A program made the translations under genes and the position numbers. DNA of 64,000 nt. Source: Anas platyrhynchos (taxonomy: Eukaryota; Chordata; Aves; Anseriformes; Anatidae). Below the pieces are notes generated by a model. It was not told the origin of the DNA and made no database searches. It worked only from the letters and a program-made list of their open reading frames with translations. The DNA is taken from the NCBI RefSeq assembly GCF_047663525.1, contig NC_092604.1:12573501-12637500 (forward strand). The letters run 5' to 3'. This document shows, piece after piece, positions 1 through 9,680 of the stretch. Each line of letters starts with the position of its first letter. Position 1 is the stretch's first letter.

Positions 1-348
1 GGTGAACGCGGGCACAAAATGTTTCCCTCAGGACGCTGCAGGCGCCTCACGGTGGCTCCCAACAAAGGTGCGCTTCAAAAGTCGGCCTCGCTTCCTTTTG
101 ACGCAGGGAAATCCCCTTCACACGCCTCTAAAAACACCTCATAATTCCTTCTATTTCATTGGTCTGATTGCCAGTGATAGCCATATGTCAAAAATGAGTA
201 CACACAGAACAAATTTTACCACATTTGAAACGAATCTGTCCCATAACTGCGCATTTATTGAACGGTAATGGCAGCCCGGTGTAAAAGGTTGAGGTGTGGG
301 GGAGAAATAAGCTTTTTCCTTGTTTTATGACCTCTTTCAAGTATGAAG
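1..348. other. Left flank, no gene recognised
   Basis: No reading frame with recognisable protein content. The first ~150 bases are mildly GC-richer than what follows. By synteny with human 9q33.2 the next gene to the left should be RC3H2, whose 5' end would lie outside the window, so this may be its upstream flank. That is inference from gene order only. Confidence 0.3.
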
Positions 349-354
349 TTTATT
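349..354 (-). terminator. Candidate ZBTB6 poly(A) signal
   Basis: Plus-strand tttatt reads AATAAA on the minus strand, downstream of ZBTB6. It is the most distal canonical hexamer before the sequence changes character at the left edge. Confidence 0.4.
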
Positions 355-1971
355 TAAAATAAGAATGTGGACACAAAGGAAAAGTTACATACAAACCTGT
401 ACATATACCCCAGTTAATATCTGTAAGTACAGGAAGGGTGAGTGCAGGGTATTAGCATGCATTTCAAGGTCAGGCTCGTAATTTTGAAGCAATTAAGAAC
501 CAGAAATTAATTTTCTGTGAAAAAACAAGCAAACTCAGTATTAATCACAAGGTCAAAAAGGCTGACAGTGACAGACTAATGAATGCAAACAAAAGATATT
601 GCTCAGAAATGTTTTTTTTCCCCAAATGTGAGGCAGTTGCACCATAAACAAGATGGCTCCCAAACCTCAGCGTGACAATTACTGCAGATAAAAATCACCA
701 AAATAAAACAAACAATCACCTTTTAACATTAAGTAAGAACAGAGATTTTGAAGGCAAGGCCTCATGCTCAAAGTACTGGATAAAACAGGTGACTTTAATC
801 CAGTTGCACAGCTACTTGCCTTGGGTGCATCTTTTTTGTCTCTACTCATACACACCCAGGTAGGCAGACTTAGCACACGTGTATGACTTGAATTTCCAAT
901 GGATCAATACAATCGAATCACTCACAAGAAAACTTACACAAGTTAAAACTTTTTGTGAATTTTTGAAGGAGTACCACACTGGTGGCTCCTCACTCAGCTT
1001 CATAACACAGTACTTGCCCATTTTTATTCCATGATATTGGAGGAAGGCATACACACACAAAAGGCCTACTATGAACTGGGACTTGCAAATATTACAATCC
1101 AACTAATACGCACTTTAAGTACTGAATAATATCAAATTAAGAGATTGAAAAACATCTTGTGAAGCAAGTTCTTAAAAACTCCTCAATTAAAGTTTCTAAT
1201 ACACGATGGCAATGCTAACGCTGGCATAGCTGATTGTTCCCATTACAGGTAGTACCAGGAAACTGCACTCAACCCCTCACATTACTGATAACTAAAACCC
1301 CAAACAACAACTGGTACAGTCACAGTTAAGTAAATTAAGTTAAACTTGTTAATTGACATTAAAAATCGTCTTTTATTTTCAAAAGAGCCAAGCTATGGAG
1401 CACAAGTGTCACACTTCTGGACTCATCAAGAACTTCACAGCAGCACTTCTGACATTTGAAGGAAAGCAAACCCTCGTGATACAGACAAGATTAAGAACGA
1501 CTGCTTTTTGCTAATTGGAGAGAATCTAATGTGAGTACCATTATCTTGTAATTGAATTGCAACTGAATTGACTCTTTATTCATATCACATTAAGTGAAAG
1601 AAACATATACCAGTCAAAGACAGGTACCGGATAAAGATTCCGCATTATAGGGCCTTCACCATTTATGATGAAACTGAAATGACCTTTGACAAAGTACAAA
1701 CACAGCTATCCAAACACACGCAGTTACTGTTTTACTGTATCACAGAACCAGAGTATATAAGACTTCTATGTCTATGTTGTTCCTTTCAAGATATAAAAGA
1801 ATTGTTTTTCAAAATGAACATAGCAAATGTTGTTACATAACAGCATACAGTTTAAGTTTTCACATTGGTATATGTATCTATGATCTGTAAAAGAAAAAAA
1901 GACAAATGTTATAACTCAGCAGATAGGACTAATTTAGTAAGTCAAATACAGGCACTAAACACTGGTATGAC

Positions 1972-1991
1972 AAAAAAAAAAAAAAAAAAAA
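1972..1991. repeat. A20 homopolymer
   Basis: Twenty consecutive A on the plus strand (T20 in the ZBTB6 transcript sense), within the presumed 3' UTR. No AATAAA-containing retrocopy body is recognisable next to it. Confidence 0.9.
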
Positions 1992-2706
1992 GATCAACCA
2001 AAAGTTTAGAACAATTCAGAACTCATTCATAAAACTGAATGCATGTCAGTCTTATGAGACTATCCAGTTTAAAAAAAATAAATGAACTGCAAGGCAATAC
2101 TTTTTTTTTTTTTCCCCTATTTGCAAAAGGCAACTTGAAAGCTTCCTTGATTTTGTTTGTTGGGTGTTCTTTCTTAAATATCACAGATTTGAGTATGAGA
2201 CTGTGCCTTTCTTCTGGTGAAAGATCCAGCAAAATTTGGTCAAGTTAAGGAGATGATTTCACCGTAAGTGACACATGAGCAGGGTGGGAGCGAATGACTC
2301 GCTGAATAAGTACAAGAATCTCCTTCCCTTAGCCATTACAGATCAGGAGCATCGTGGCTCAGGCTTCAGCTTATTGCAGTGTCAGTATGAGTTTGAAGTC
2401 GGCAGCGCCCACCCTTGAAAAAAGGGAGCGCAGAACATAATTAGCTGCATAAAAATTAGATATTTCAGGGACACTAGAAGAGAAGCATGGAACATTTTCC
2501 CCTATTTTATGGTTTACTTTCAACCAGTAAACGCATTTTGAACGCTTACAGCAATAGCAGCCTCAATACAAGCAAGATCGCTGTTCTCAGGTGTCTTTGC
2601 TCACCAGTCACATATCTGTCCTCTCCATTACGTGGGAATCTGTTAAAACATCTAGAGTTGCACTGGGTGGGAGCGTTTGGCATAACACAGCTCCACAGCC
2701 GTCCAT

Positions 2707-3993
2707 CTATTCATCATAGTCTATTTTAATTTTTGTAATAGCGCTCAGGTTTGTTTTTTCGCTGCTGCTCCTCCCGTGAACAGATGTTAAGTGTTTTTTA
2801 AGAGCAGACTTGTGTTTAAAGTCCATGTCACAACAATGGCACTTGTAGGGCCTGTCACCGCTGTGTATATTCAAGTGGTCCTGGAGAGTACTTTTGGCAG
2901 TAAACGTCTTCAAGCACACCATGCACTGGAAGGGGCGGATACCCATGTGCCCCCGGATGTGTCTGTTGAGATTCTTTTTTTGAGTAAACGTTTTACCACA
3001 CTGCAAACACAGGAAGAGCTTGTGCATTTTTAGATGCCTCAGATAGTTCTCAAGATGCAGAAATCCCCTCGGACACTTTGGACACTGGTGCCGCCATGAA
3101 TTACCAGAATCATTCAGACTTTGAAACCCATTCATCTGACTCGAAGTCCCTTCTGGGTTGTCATTGACAAAAGCCTGGAAGTGATTTCCTGACGTTTCGG
3201 TATTTCTGCTTTCAACCGTAGAATTTATCAAGGAGTGTTGGGTTTCTGGAAAATATAAATTCGTTTTAGAGGAGGTGCAAGGCTGAGGAAAGTGATCATT
3301 TTCTACGCTAGGGACAGGCACAGAGTCCATCCTGAAGATACAAATTTCATCATCCTTATATCCTATTTCAACTGTTGATATTTCTGGGGTTTTCGTTTCC
3401 TTCCTTTCTGAATCCATGCTCTGTGCTGCAGGCTGCGAGACATCCCCGTTTTCCTCTTTAATGGAGAACTCTAAATTAGCCGGGCTATCTTCCGCAATCT
3501 CAATTATTTCACAATCTTTATCCACCGCATCCTCCCTGCTCCTCAGCTCCGTGTCCGAAGAGTGGCACCTCTCCGCAGCCTGCCCGCCGTTCTCCATGGA
3601 CGCGTCGATTTCCAGGTACTTCGACAGCGCCTCGGTGCACTTCTCCACGATGTGAACCATCTGCAGGTAGCTGGCGGCGGTCAGGTACTTGAGGAGCTCC
3701 TTCTTCTTAACCTCCAACGCGCCGGTGTAGCAGGAGAGCAGCAGCTTCCTGCCCACCTCGGCGCTCTGCAGGATGGTGATGCGCACCTGCCGCGACTGGT
3801 TGAGGAGGAACTGGTCCCGCATGAAGGTGGAGCAGGCGGCGAAGATCACCTTGTGGCCCGGGAACTCGGTGTCGTTGATGTAGATGGAGACGTCGCAGAA
3901 GAGGTTCTGCTGCCGCAGCAGGTTCATCTTCTGCAGCACCGCGTCGCCCTGCTGCTCGAACTGGAAGTGCAGCACCTCCGAGTCCGCAGCCAT
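2707..3993 (-). CDS. ZBTB6: Zinc finger and BTB domain-containing protein 6
   Basis: This 428-residue protein is a nuclear DNA-binding transcription factor of the BTB/POZ-C2H2 class. The BTB domain, for dimerisation and corepressor contact, covers about residues 23-129 (LFCDVSIYINDTEF, GHKVIFAACS). An acidic linker (CEIIEIAEDS, 161-170) contains a sumoylation-type IKEE at 178-181. Four C2H2 fingers follow at about 304-324, 329-349, 357-377 and 385-406. The first finger is separated from the rest, with a short MHKLF link in place of a TGEKP-like linker. ATG 3991-3993 was chosen because MAADSEVLHFQFEQQGD matches the mammalian ZBTB6 start and sits in a strong Kozak context (gccATGG). The frame stays open a further 59 codons upstream into GC-rich leader but with no ATG. 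Human ZBTB6 is 424 residues by recall. The last ~18 residues (ending KIKIDYDE) differ from my recollection of the human tail. The coding region is a single exon. Confidence 0.97.
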   Translation of the reverse strand: MAADSEVLHFQFEQQGDAVLQKMNLLRQQNLFCDVSIYINDTEFPGHKVIFAACSTFMRDQFLLNQSRQVRITILQSAEVGRKLLLSCYTGALEVKKKELLKYLTAASYLQMVHIVEKCTEALSKYLEIDASMENGGQAAERCHSSDTELRSREDAVDKDCEIIEIAEDSPANLEFSIKEENGDVSQPAAQSMDSERKETKTPEISTVEIGYKDDEICIFRMDSVPVPSVENDHFPQPCTSSKTNLYFPETQHSLINSTVESRNTETSGNHFQAFVNDNPEGTSSQMNGFQSLNDSGNSWRHQCPKCPRGFLHLENYLRHLKMHKLFLCLQCGKTFTQKKNLNRHIRGHMGIRPFQCMVCLKTFTAKSTLQDHLNIHSGDRPYKCHCCDMDFKHKSALKKHLTSVHGRSSSEKTNLSAITKIKIDYDE

Positions 3994-4620
3994 GGCGGAG
4001 CTCCCGGGGGGGGGGGCGGCCGCCGCCGCCACCGGGGCCGCCTCTCTCCGCCGGGACCGGGCTGTGCCGGGCCGAGCCGAGCCCTCGCAGCCCCACGGAG
4101 CTCTACGGAGCCTCACGGAGCTCTCGCAGCCCCTCGGAGCCTCCCCGCTCCCCGCCGCCGCTGCCCCCACGCCCGCCGCCCGCTGGAGCCGCCTCCCCCA
4201 GCCCCTCCCCGGCCGCCCGCCCTTTCCGGTACCGGCACCGGCTCCGGAAGCGCCCCCGCCCCGTCCCGCCCCGCCCCGGCGGACAAACGAGAGGCGGCGG
4301 AGGCAGAGTTAGCAGCACGTTTATTGCGGGACTTGGCACTGCTACGGCGGCGGCCGCGGGGCGCAGCGCCCGGTAGAGGTAGCGAGGCAGCGGCCCCCTC
4401 CCGCGGCCCCGGCCCCGCCTGCTTTGGTAACGCCGCTGGGGACGAGGGACGAGCCTCCTGCCCGGTCCCTGAAGAGGTAGCTGATGCTCGGTCCGCCGGG
4501 GGCAGTCCCACAGCACGGCGTCGCTCGGCCTCCTCCGCTCCTCGCCGAGCGCCGGCTGTTTTCCTCCTTCTTTCTCCTCTCTCCGAAAGCGAGGCTCGAC
4601 CTTAGATCCGTTCACGGCTC
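3994..4620 (-). promoter_or_regulatory. ZBTB6: ZBTB6 leader and CpG-island promoter
   Basis: Very GC- and CpG-rich sequence begins inside the 5' part of the ZBTB6 coding region and continues to about 4620. It holds an ETS-type CCGGAAG at 4244-4250, an inverted one at about 4224-4230, and a cluster of GC boxes (ccgcccc) at about 4255-4280. These mark a TATA-less promoter. The transcription start is probably near 4240-4300, making the leader about 250-300 bases. Several long reading frames here on both strands are products of GC richness and are not annotated. Confidence 0.6.
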
Positions 4621-5646
4621 GGTCGGCATCGAGTTTTGATTCTCCCTCCTCGCCTTCGCTCCTCCCAGCGAGTCCAGAACCAAAACCGGCCCCGCACCAT
4701 TTGTAAGTTACTTCAGGAGTTCAGCGGCAGCTTTCCAAGTTTTTGCCACAAAGCTGGGGAAGAGAGACTGACGCTTCGGTTACATCAGTTAGTAACTTGC
4801 AACACACGTCCTCGGAACGAAAAATGACAGAAAGACTCATCCCTGATCTCTACAGGAGGCTGTGCAGCTGCCCCACGTTCAGTGGGGCCGTGGGCTGCAC
4901 AAGCTACCACCCCTCAGCAGGGCGGTGAGCCTCAGCCTCTGGTAAATCTAAGAGTTCTAAGAATTCTCCTCTATATCAAATAAATAAAATGCCAACATAA
5001 AAAATCCTATTATATTCAAGGAGTTATTAAAATATTTTTGTAATAGACCAGTTATTTTTAGGATATGCAGGAAGTTGTACAGCACATTAAGTTGTGAGAC
5101 TATCCACTTACCAGCAAATAGTATTCTACACATTAACACACAGATTATAACTGCCAGAGTCCTTGTCTGAATACGCAGCATCAGCAGCAACAACCACTGG
5201 ATCTAGTCTTTCACTAACTGGAACATTGCAATGAAGACATTTTACATACGTGGACAATTAAGTTCATCTCATTCTATAATCACACTGCCTCTGTATATTC
5301 CATTTATAATCATTTTCATTCCATTTTAATCTAATTCAGGGAAGAGGCAATAGCCAGATTTTGCTTTTCTAATACCTCTTCTGTACTCTTCGCTCATCTG
5401 TTCCATATGGGGGCAAATCTTACATGAACTCTTACCACTGGCACACTTCACATTGTGCCATCAGCATGTTGCCTTCTTAATCTCTAGTGCTTCTGGAGCT
5501 ACATTGCTGTCTCCTGCATAAATCTTTTGGTCTGCACCCTTCTGCCAGGCCAAAAACACAGACATTTGTAAGAAGACATCTTTCATCCAACAGATCTGTC
5601 TTGCTTTCATTGAAGAAGCAGTCTTCTGCATTTCTGCTTTTTCCCA
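4621..5646. other. Intergenic sequence between ZBTB6 and ZBTB26
   Basis: AT-rich single-copy-looking sequence with no convincing exon, RNA gene or repeat. An ATTAAA on the minus strand at 5325-5330 could be an alternative, more distal ZBTB26 poly(A) signal. Confidence 0.4.
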
Positions 5647-5652
5647 TTTATT
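5647..5652 (-). terminator. Candidate ZBTB26 poly(A) signal
   Basis: Plus-strand tttatt, AATAAA on the minus strand. It is the first canonical hexamer I found downstream of the ZBTB26 stop; only a variant ATTAAA at 8345-8350 lies nearer, almost touching the stop codon. Confidence 0.35.
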
Positions 5653-8353
5653 TCTGCCGTGGTCTCACAAAATGACACAAGCAGCCTTTCAAATGAACAG
5701 CCAGCAGTCTCGGCCTTCTCAGAAGTTGGTATCACCAATGCACAGGGTGGATGGAAAACCTGGATGTCCTGATCAAATCATTTTTTGTTTCTTAGGATAA
5801 CCCCTTGTCTCTTCAAGTCAGCTTCAGGTCGCCCATGGCTACTTCAACAAGCTATATCCATCCTCCTTGCAGTAGCCTTACAGCTTGGTAATTCCATGAA
5901 GAAACTTCCCAGACAAAGTTCTCAATACTGTCCATTTTGCTGCCACTTTTCCTCTAGAATTTGCAGTTCTATTCCTTTCTCTGGCAGAAGACCACTTTCT
6001 TTATCATATCCGTATCCATGTATTGTTAGATTTGTCACTAAACCCTTATAGTATGTTGACCTGCAAGTTCTGATTCTCCATTTCTATCTTCTTTTTGACA
6101 TTAGAGCTGTAACTTATTTCCATGTAGCAGGTAACGGTATAAAAATGTTGCAACACAGAGGATTCTGCCTGAAGTCAGAATACAAGGGTCAGATGCGACT
6201 GTCATGGTCTGTTTTAGCTCAAAATGATTCTGGAAGCAGGTTACTGAAGAGGAAAACAGCTTTTCTTCCCACGCCTACCCATTTTTTGCCCCTGGAACCT
6301 GAACAATAATTCTTAAAAGTCCCAAATAGTTATTTTTTAGGCCTAAATATATTTGCTACAACTTGAAAGACGTAATGCCCTGACTCCATTTCCATTGCTT
6401 ACTTCATAGCTGTCCATGTAATAATAGTTAATGTAACAGTCAAGTACAGTAGTTTAAAAACTCAATTGCAAAAACTGATTCACAGAATCACCTTGCTTTG
6501 CTACTCGAAGGTATGTGGATTTCTGAACACGTTCTGCAAGATAAACACTTTCTACTGTCCATCAGTGAAATGTCTGCATAAAGAAATCCTGGTTTCTACA
6601 TACACGTATCTGAAGATCAAGACCAACTTTTGATAATTACGTACAAAACATTTTTTGCTCTAACACACCTTTGGTCATACCTGTTTAGCATTTTTAACCA
6701 TACAGTAGCAGCCTCCCCCCACCCCTACCCCTCATTCAGACACACAGACAGTACTACTTTTAGGTAGGAAGCATTATCTCAGCCTCATGGCAAACCTTGA
6801 GGAAAAGAGCTGCATTGGAAGAAATACTTATTCCACATACACACAGCAGTTCTCCACCAAGGATCTGCCACTTGATTATTAGTCTATGCTACACTTCAAC
6901 AGAATGAGTGCTCTTCTACTGGGAATGGTGTCCTTCAGATGAGAAATTAGTTTCTTTCAGCCCAATTGGGATGTGGATAATTCCACGGCACTTTTGAGAA
7001 GTAATACAGTATCATCCTAGAATCCCAATTAATATGCCATTCCCGCTACATTTGATGTTTAAGGCGGTATACAAGAGGTATTGCTGAGTACAGTCAATTG
7101 CTAATACACTAAACTATGGAAATTGTGCTACCTATACCTCATCGTAGGCTCTGTAAAACACTAATGGTCATGAACTATGTAGGTCACTTAAAAAAGAAAA
7201 AAGTGTTCTTTGAGTATCTAAGAAATCAAAAAAACTTCATGTTAATATTCCTGTGGCAGGTACTTTTTTTTTCTTCCTTTTTTTTTTTTTTTAAACTGAC
7301 ACGTGGCCCTTACTAGTTATCAAGGAGAGATATACAAGAACTAAGGAAAAAAAAAGGAAAAGCATGGAGTTACTATACATTGCAGCTTTTAAAAAAGAGT
7401 ATTTTCACAGTGTCAAAAAGCAGTATTTCTCCATTCCAACTTTGCTCTAAAACCTATTAGGAAAGTAGCAACTGTTGTGGTTATTTGAAGCAAAATTTAT
7501 GGAAGATAGATAATAACTTCTAGTTTTGAAGTGCTTAGCTTGTCTCAGTACATACAACGTAAGTGCCCTTTAGCGACCCTCGGTATGATGGCCTGTGAAA
7601 TCGGTCACACCGGCACCCCAGGTGCCACACTCGCAGATTTCAGAGCTGCAACTTATTTCAAACAGTCCTATGCAACCATCAGCTAACCCTGCCAAATCCT
7701 TCAGGGTTTTACCTTTTCAAAACGCATGCCAACATTAAAAACCCTGAGAGCTTTTAAGATAGTGTTGATTGGCAGTAGTAGTTTCTTGAAATAGTGTAGG
7801 AAGGGCAAAAAAAAGCGACGTAAAAATACTTCATTTCAACTGTAGGGGTCTAGGGGTAAGATTGGTGAAAGATAATTTTAAGAGGTAAGTTTAAAACAAA
7901 TTAGCACTATGTGGAGTGCTTTCTCAGTGATCCAGTGCTTTAAAAAAATAATAACTGGGTTATCTCACAGACTTGTCCTCTTTGCTCTTTCCTCCATCTG
8001 CCCAGACACAGAGAAGCCTCTGACTGTACAGCAGATGGCTCACTTGCAGCCCACAGCAACAGTCTCTCACAAGGTGTTAGTCTTGAGTCTCCTGATCAGA
8101 GAGAAATGAAACAATTAACCCCTTAATCCACAGTAGAGACACAGACAGAAACCTGAAGGAAGATTGTTATTCACAGAAGGTATCAAGTAAGACTAAGAAC
8201 GATGGCTGAAGACCTGCCAGTTTCTGCAATCCAACCCTTCATCCATCCATCTATCCGTAGCCTTTCAGAGCAAACCACTAGTTTAGGTAAGAGCCCAAGC
8301 CAACTGTTTGCTCCTCTCAGTCATGATCCCCACAAAGGGCTGCTTTTAATTGC
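5653..8353 (-). other. ZBTB26: Probable ZBTB26 3' UTR
   Basis: About 2.7 kb without coding signal between the ZBTB26 stop codon and a canonical AATAAA. It includes several homopolymer tracts, such as T-rich 7264-7293. Assignment as UTR rests on strand, continuity and the absence of other genes. Confidence 0.4.
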
Positions 8354-9670
8354 TTAATTGACGCAGGTGCTATCATTTCTTAAACCGAGCACAGCCTGAG
8401 GCAGCTTCCCTGCATCCAGTACCTGGCTTGCGTCAGCTTGCTGACAGACCTTACTGTCTGTAGCAGCGCTACACGTGAATGAATCGAAGTCCACCGTTAT
8501 GTCTTGAACGTTTCTTTCATTGGCATTGTCAAAGCTATTTTTACCATGTAGCTGTTTAAGATGTTTCCTCAGAACGGGTTTATGCGCAAAAACCATGTCA
8601 CAGTAGTTACATTTATGGGGCTTATCCCCACTGTGCAGGTTGAGATGGTCCTGTAAGGAACATTTCTGAGAGAAGGTTTTCCCACAGATCTTACATTGGA
8701 ACGGTTTGATGCCTGCATGCACCCTCATGTGCCGGTGGAGATTGCCTTTCTGAGTGAATGTCTTGCCACAGAGCAGACACATGAATAGTTTATGCATCTT
8801 TAAGTGATTAGCATAGTTTTCCAGATGCCGAAATACTCTTGTGCACTTTGGGCACTGATGGTGCCACTGGAGGCCTTTGTCTATACCTCGGTTGTTAGGC
8901 CCAAACATATCTTTAGAGGCCAGAACGATGTTATCGCTGCCGGCATACGAAAGGGCATAGTTGTGGAGGTGGTTTTGCTCTATTTCACTTGCTCTGTTTT
9001 CAACGGTGGAGTTGATTAGAAAGTGTTGAGGCTCTGAGGAATGCAAAGCAGTTTGTTCAGAAGAAATAAACTGGTTCTGATCCTTCTTGTTTCTAACTTC
9101 CGTTACCTCCCCAATGGACTCCACCTTGATGATCTGAATATCACTGTCCTCCATGTCCATACTGTCTTCTGAGGGCTGGATACAAGGTGAATCTTGTGGA
9201 AGAGAGTCTTCATCTTCTGGGTGTTCCTTCAGCTCGGAGGAGTCGCTTTGCTGTTCGCATTCCTTGCTCTCCAACGGCTGCTTCGGTTTGATGAACTTCC
9301 AGAGCGCCTGTGTGCAGCGTTCCACGATGTGGCTCATCTGCAGAAAGCTTGCAGCAGTTAAGTAGTTTACCAGTTCCATTTCGGGAAACTCCAGAATGCC
9401 ACTGTAACAGGATAAAAGCAACTGCCTCCCCACTTCCGAACTTTGCAGTATGGAGATTTTTACATCTCTGGAGTCATTTAATAAGAACTGATCTCTTAAA
9501 AAGGGAGAGCCAGCAGCAAATACAATTTTATGCCCGTGAACTTCAACATCATCTATATGGACCACAACATCACAAAATTTGTTTTCTTCCCTCAGCTTGT
9601 TCATTTTCTGTAACATTGAATCTCCATAATTGTCAAACTTGAAGTGAAGAATGTCTGATCTTTCTGACAT
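8354..9670 (-). CDS. ZBTB26: Zinc finger and BTB domain-containing protein 26
   Basis: This 438-residue BTB/C2H2 transcription factor (human about 441) acts in the nucleus as a sequence-specific regulator. The BTB domain lies at about residues 23-128 (KFCDVVVHIDD, GHKIVFAAGSPFLRDQ). An acidic linker contains DMEDSDIQIIKVES, whose IKVE (181-184) is a sumoylation-type motif. Four C2H2 fingers lie at about 273-293, 298-318, 326-346 and 354-375, followed by a 60-residue tail ending NDSTCVN. ATG 9668-9670 starts MSERSDILHFKFDNYGDSM, matching mammalian ZBTB26. The open frame upstream to 9712 is intron, because a good acceptor (ttttctttag, AG at 9682-9681) stands ten bases before the ATG. The protein is clearly a paralogue of neighbouring ZBTB6: the fingers align one to one and the linker shares LINSTVE. 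Confidence 0.97.
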   Translation of the reverse strand: MSERSDILHFKFDNYGDSMLQKMNKLREENKFCDVVVHIDDVEVHGHKIVFAAGSPFLRDQFLLNDSRDVKISILQSSEVGRQLLLSCYSGILEFPEMELVNYLTAASFLQMSHIVERCTQALWKFIKPKQPLESKECEQQSDSSELKEHPEDEDSLPQDSPCIQPSEDSMDMEDSDIQIIKVESIGEVTEVRNKKDQNQFISSEQTALHSSEPQHFLINSTVENRASEIEQNHLHNYALSYAGSDNIVLASKDMFGPNNRGIDKGLQWHHQCPKCTRVFRHLENYANHLKMHKLFMCLLCGKTFTQKGNLHRHMRVHAGIKPFQCKICGKTFSQKCSLQDHLNLHSGDKPHKCNYCDMVFAHKPVLRKHLKQLHGKNSFDNANERNVQDITVDFDSFTCSAATDSKVCQQADASQVLDAGKLPQAVLGLRNDSTCVN

Positions 9671-9680
9671 TTTGGCACAC

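Larger units (their letters stand above)
349..2706 (-). other. ZBTB6: Probable ZBTB6 3' UTR
   Basis: AT-rich sequence runs uninterrupted from the ZBTB6 stop codon leftwards to a canonical AATAAA on the minus strand (plus-strand tttatt, 349-354). No other gene or repeat insertion is visible apart from a 20-base A run at 1972-1991. A 3' UTR of about 2.4 kb would fit the long UTR of mammalian ZBTB6. The exact cleavage site is inferred. A second tttatt lies near 1575, so shorter forms are possible. Confidence 0.5.

Noticed and set aside
4168..4170. Upstream GTG start extending ZBTB6 by 59 residues
   Set aside because: No ATG upstream; the extension is GC-rich leader, and the ATG at 3993 matches the mammalian start with a strong Kozak context.
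3562..4605. 347-codon plus-strand frame opposite ZBTB6, and several long frames at 3884-4615 on both strands
   Set aside because: They lie antisense to ZBTB6 or in its CpG island; composition is Arg/Pro/Ala/Gly-rich as expected from GC-rich noncoding sequence.
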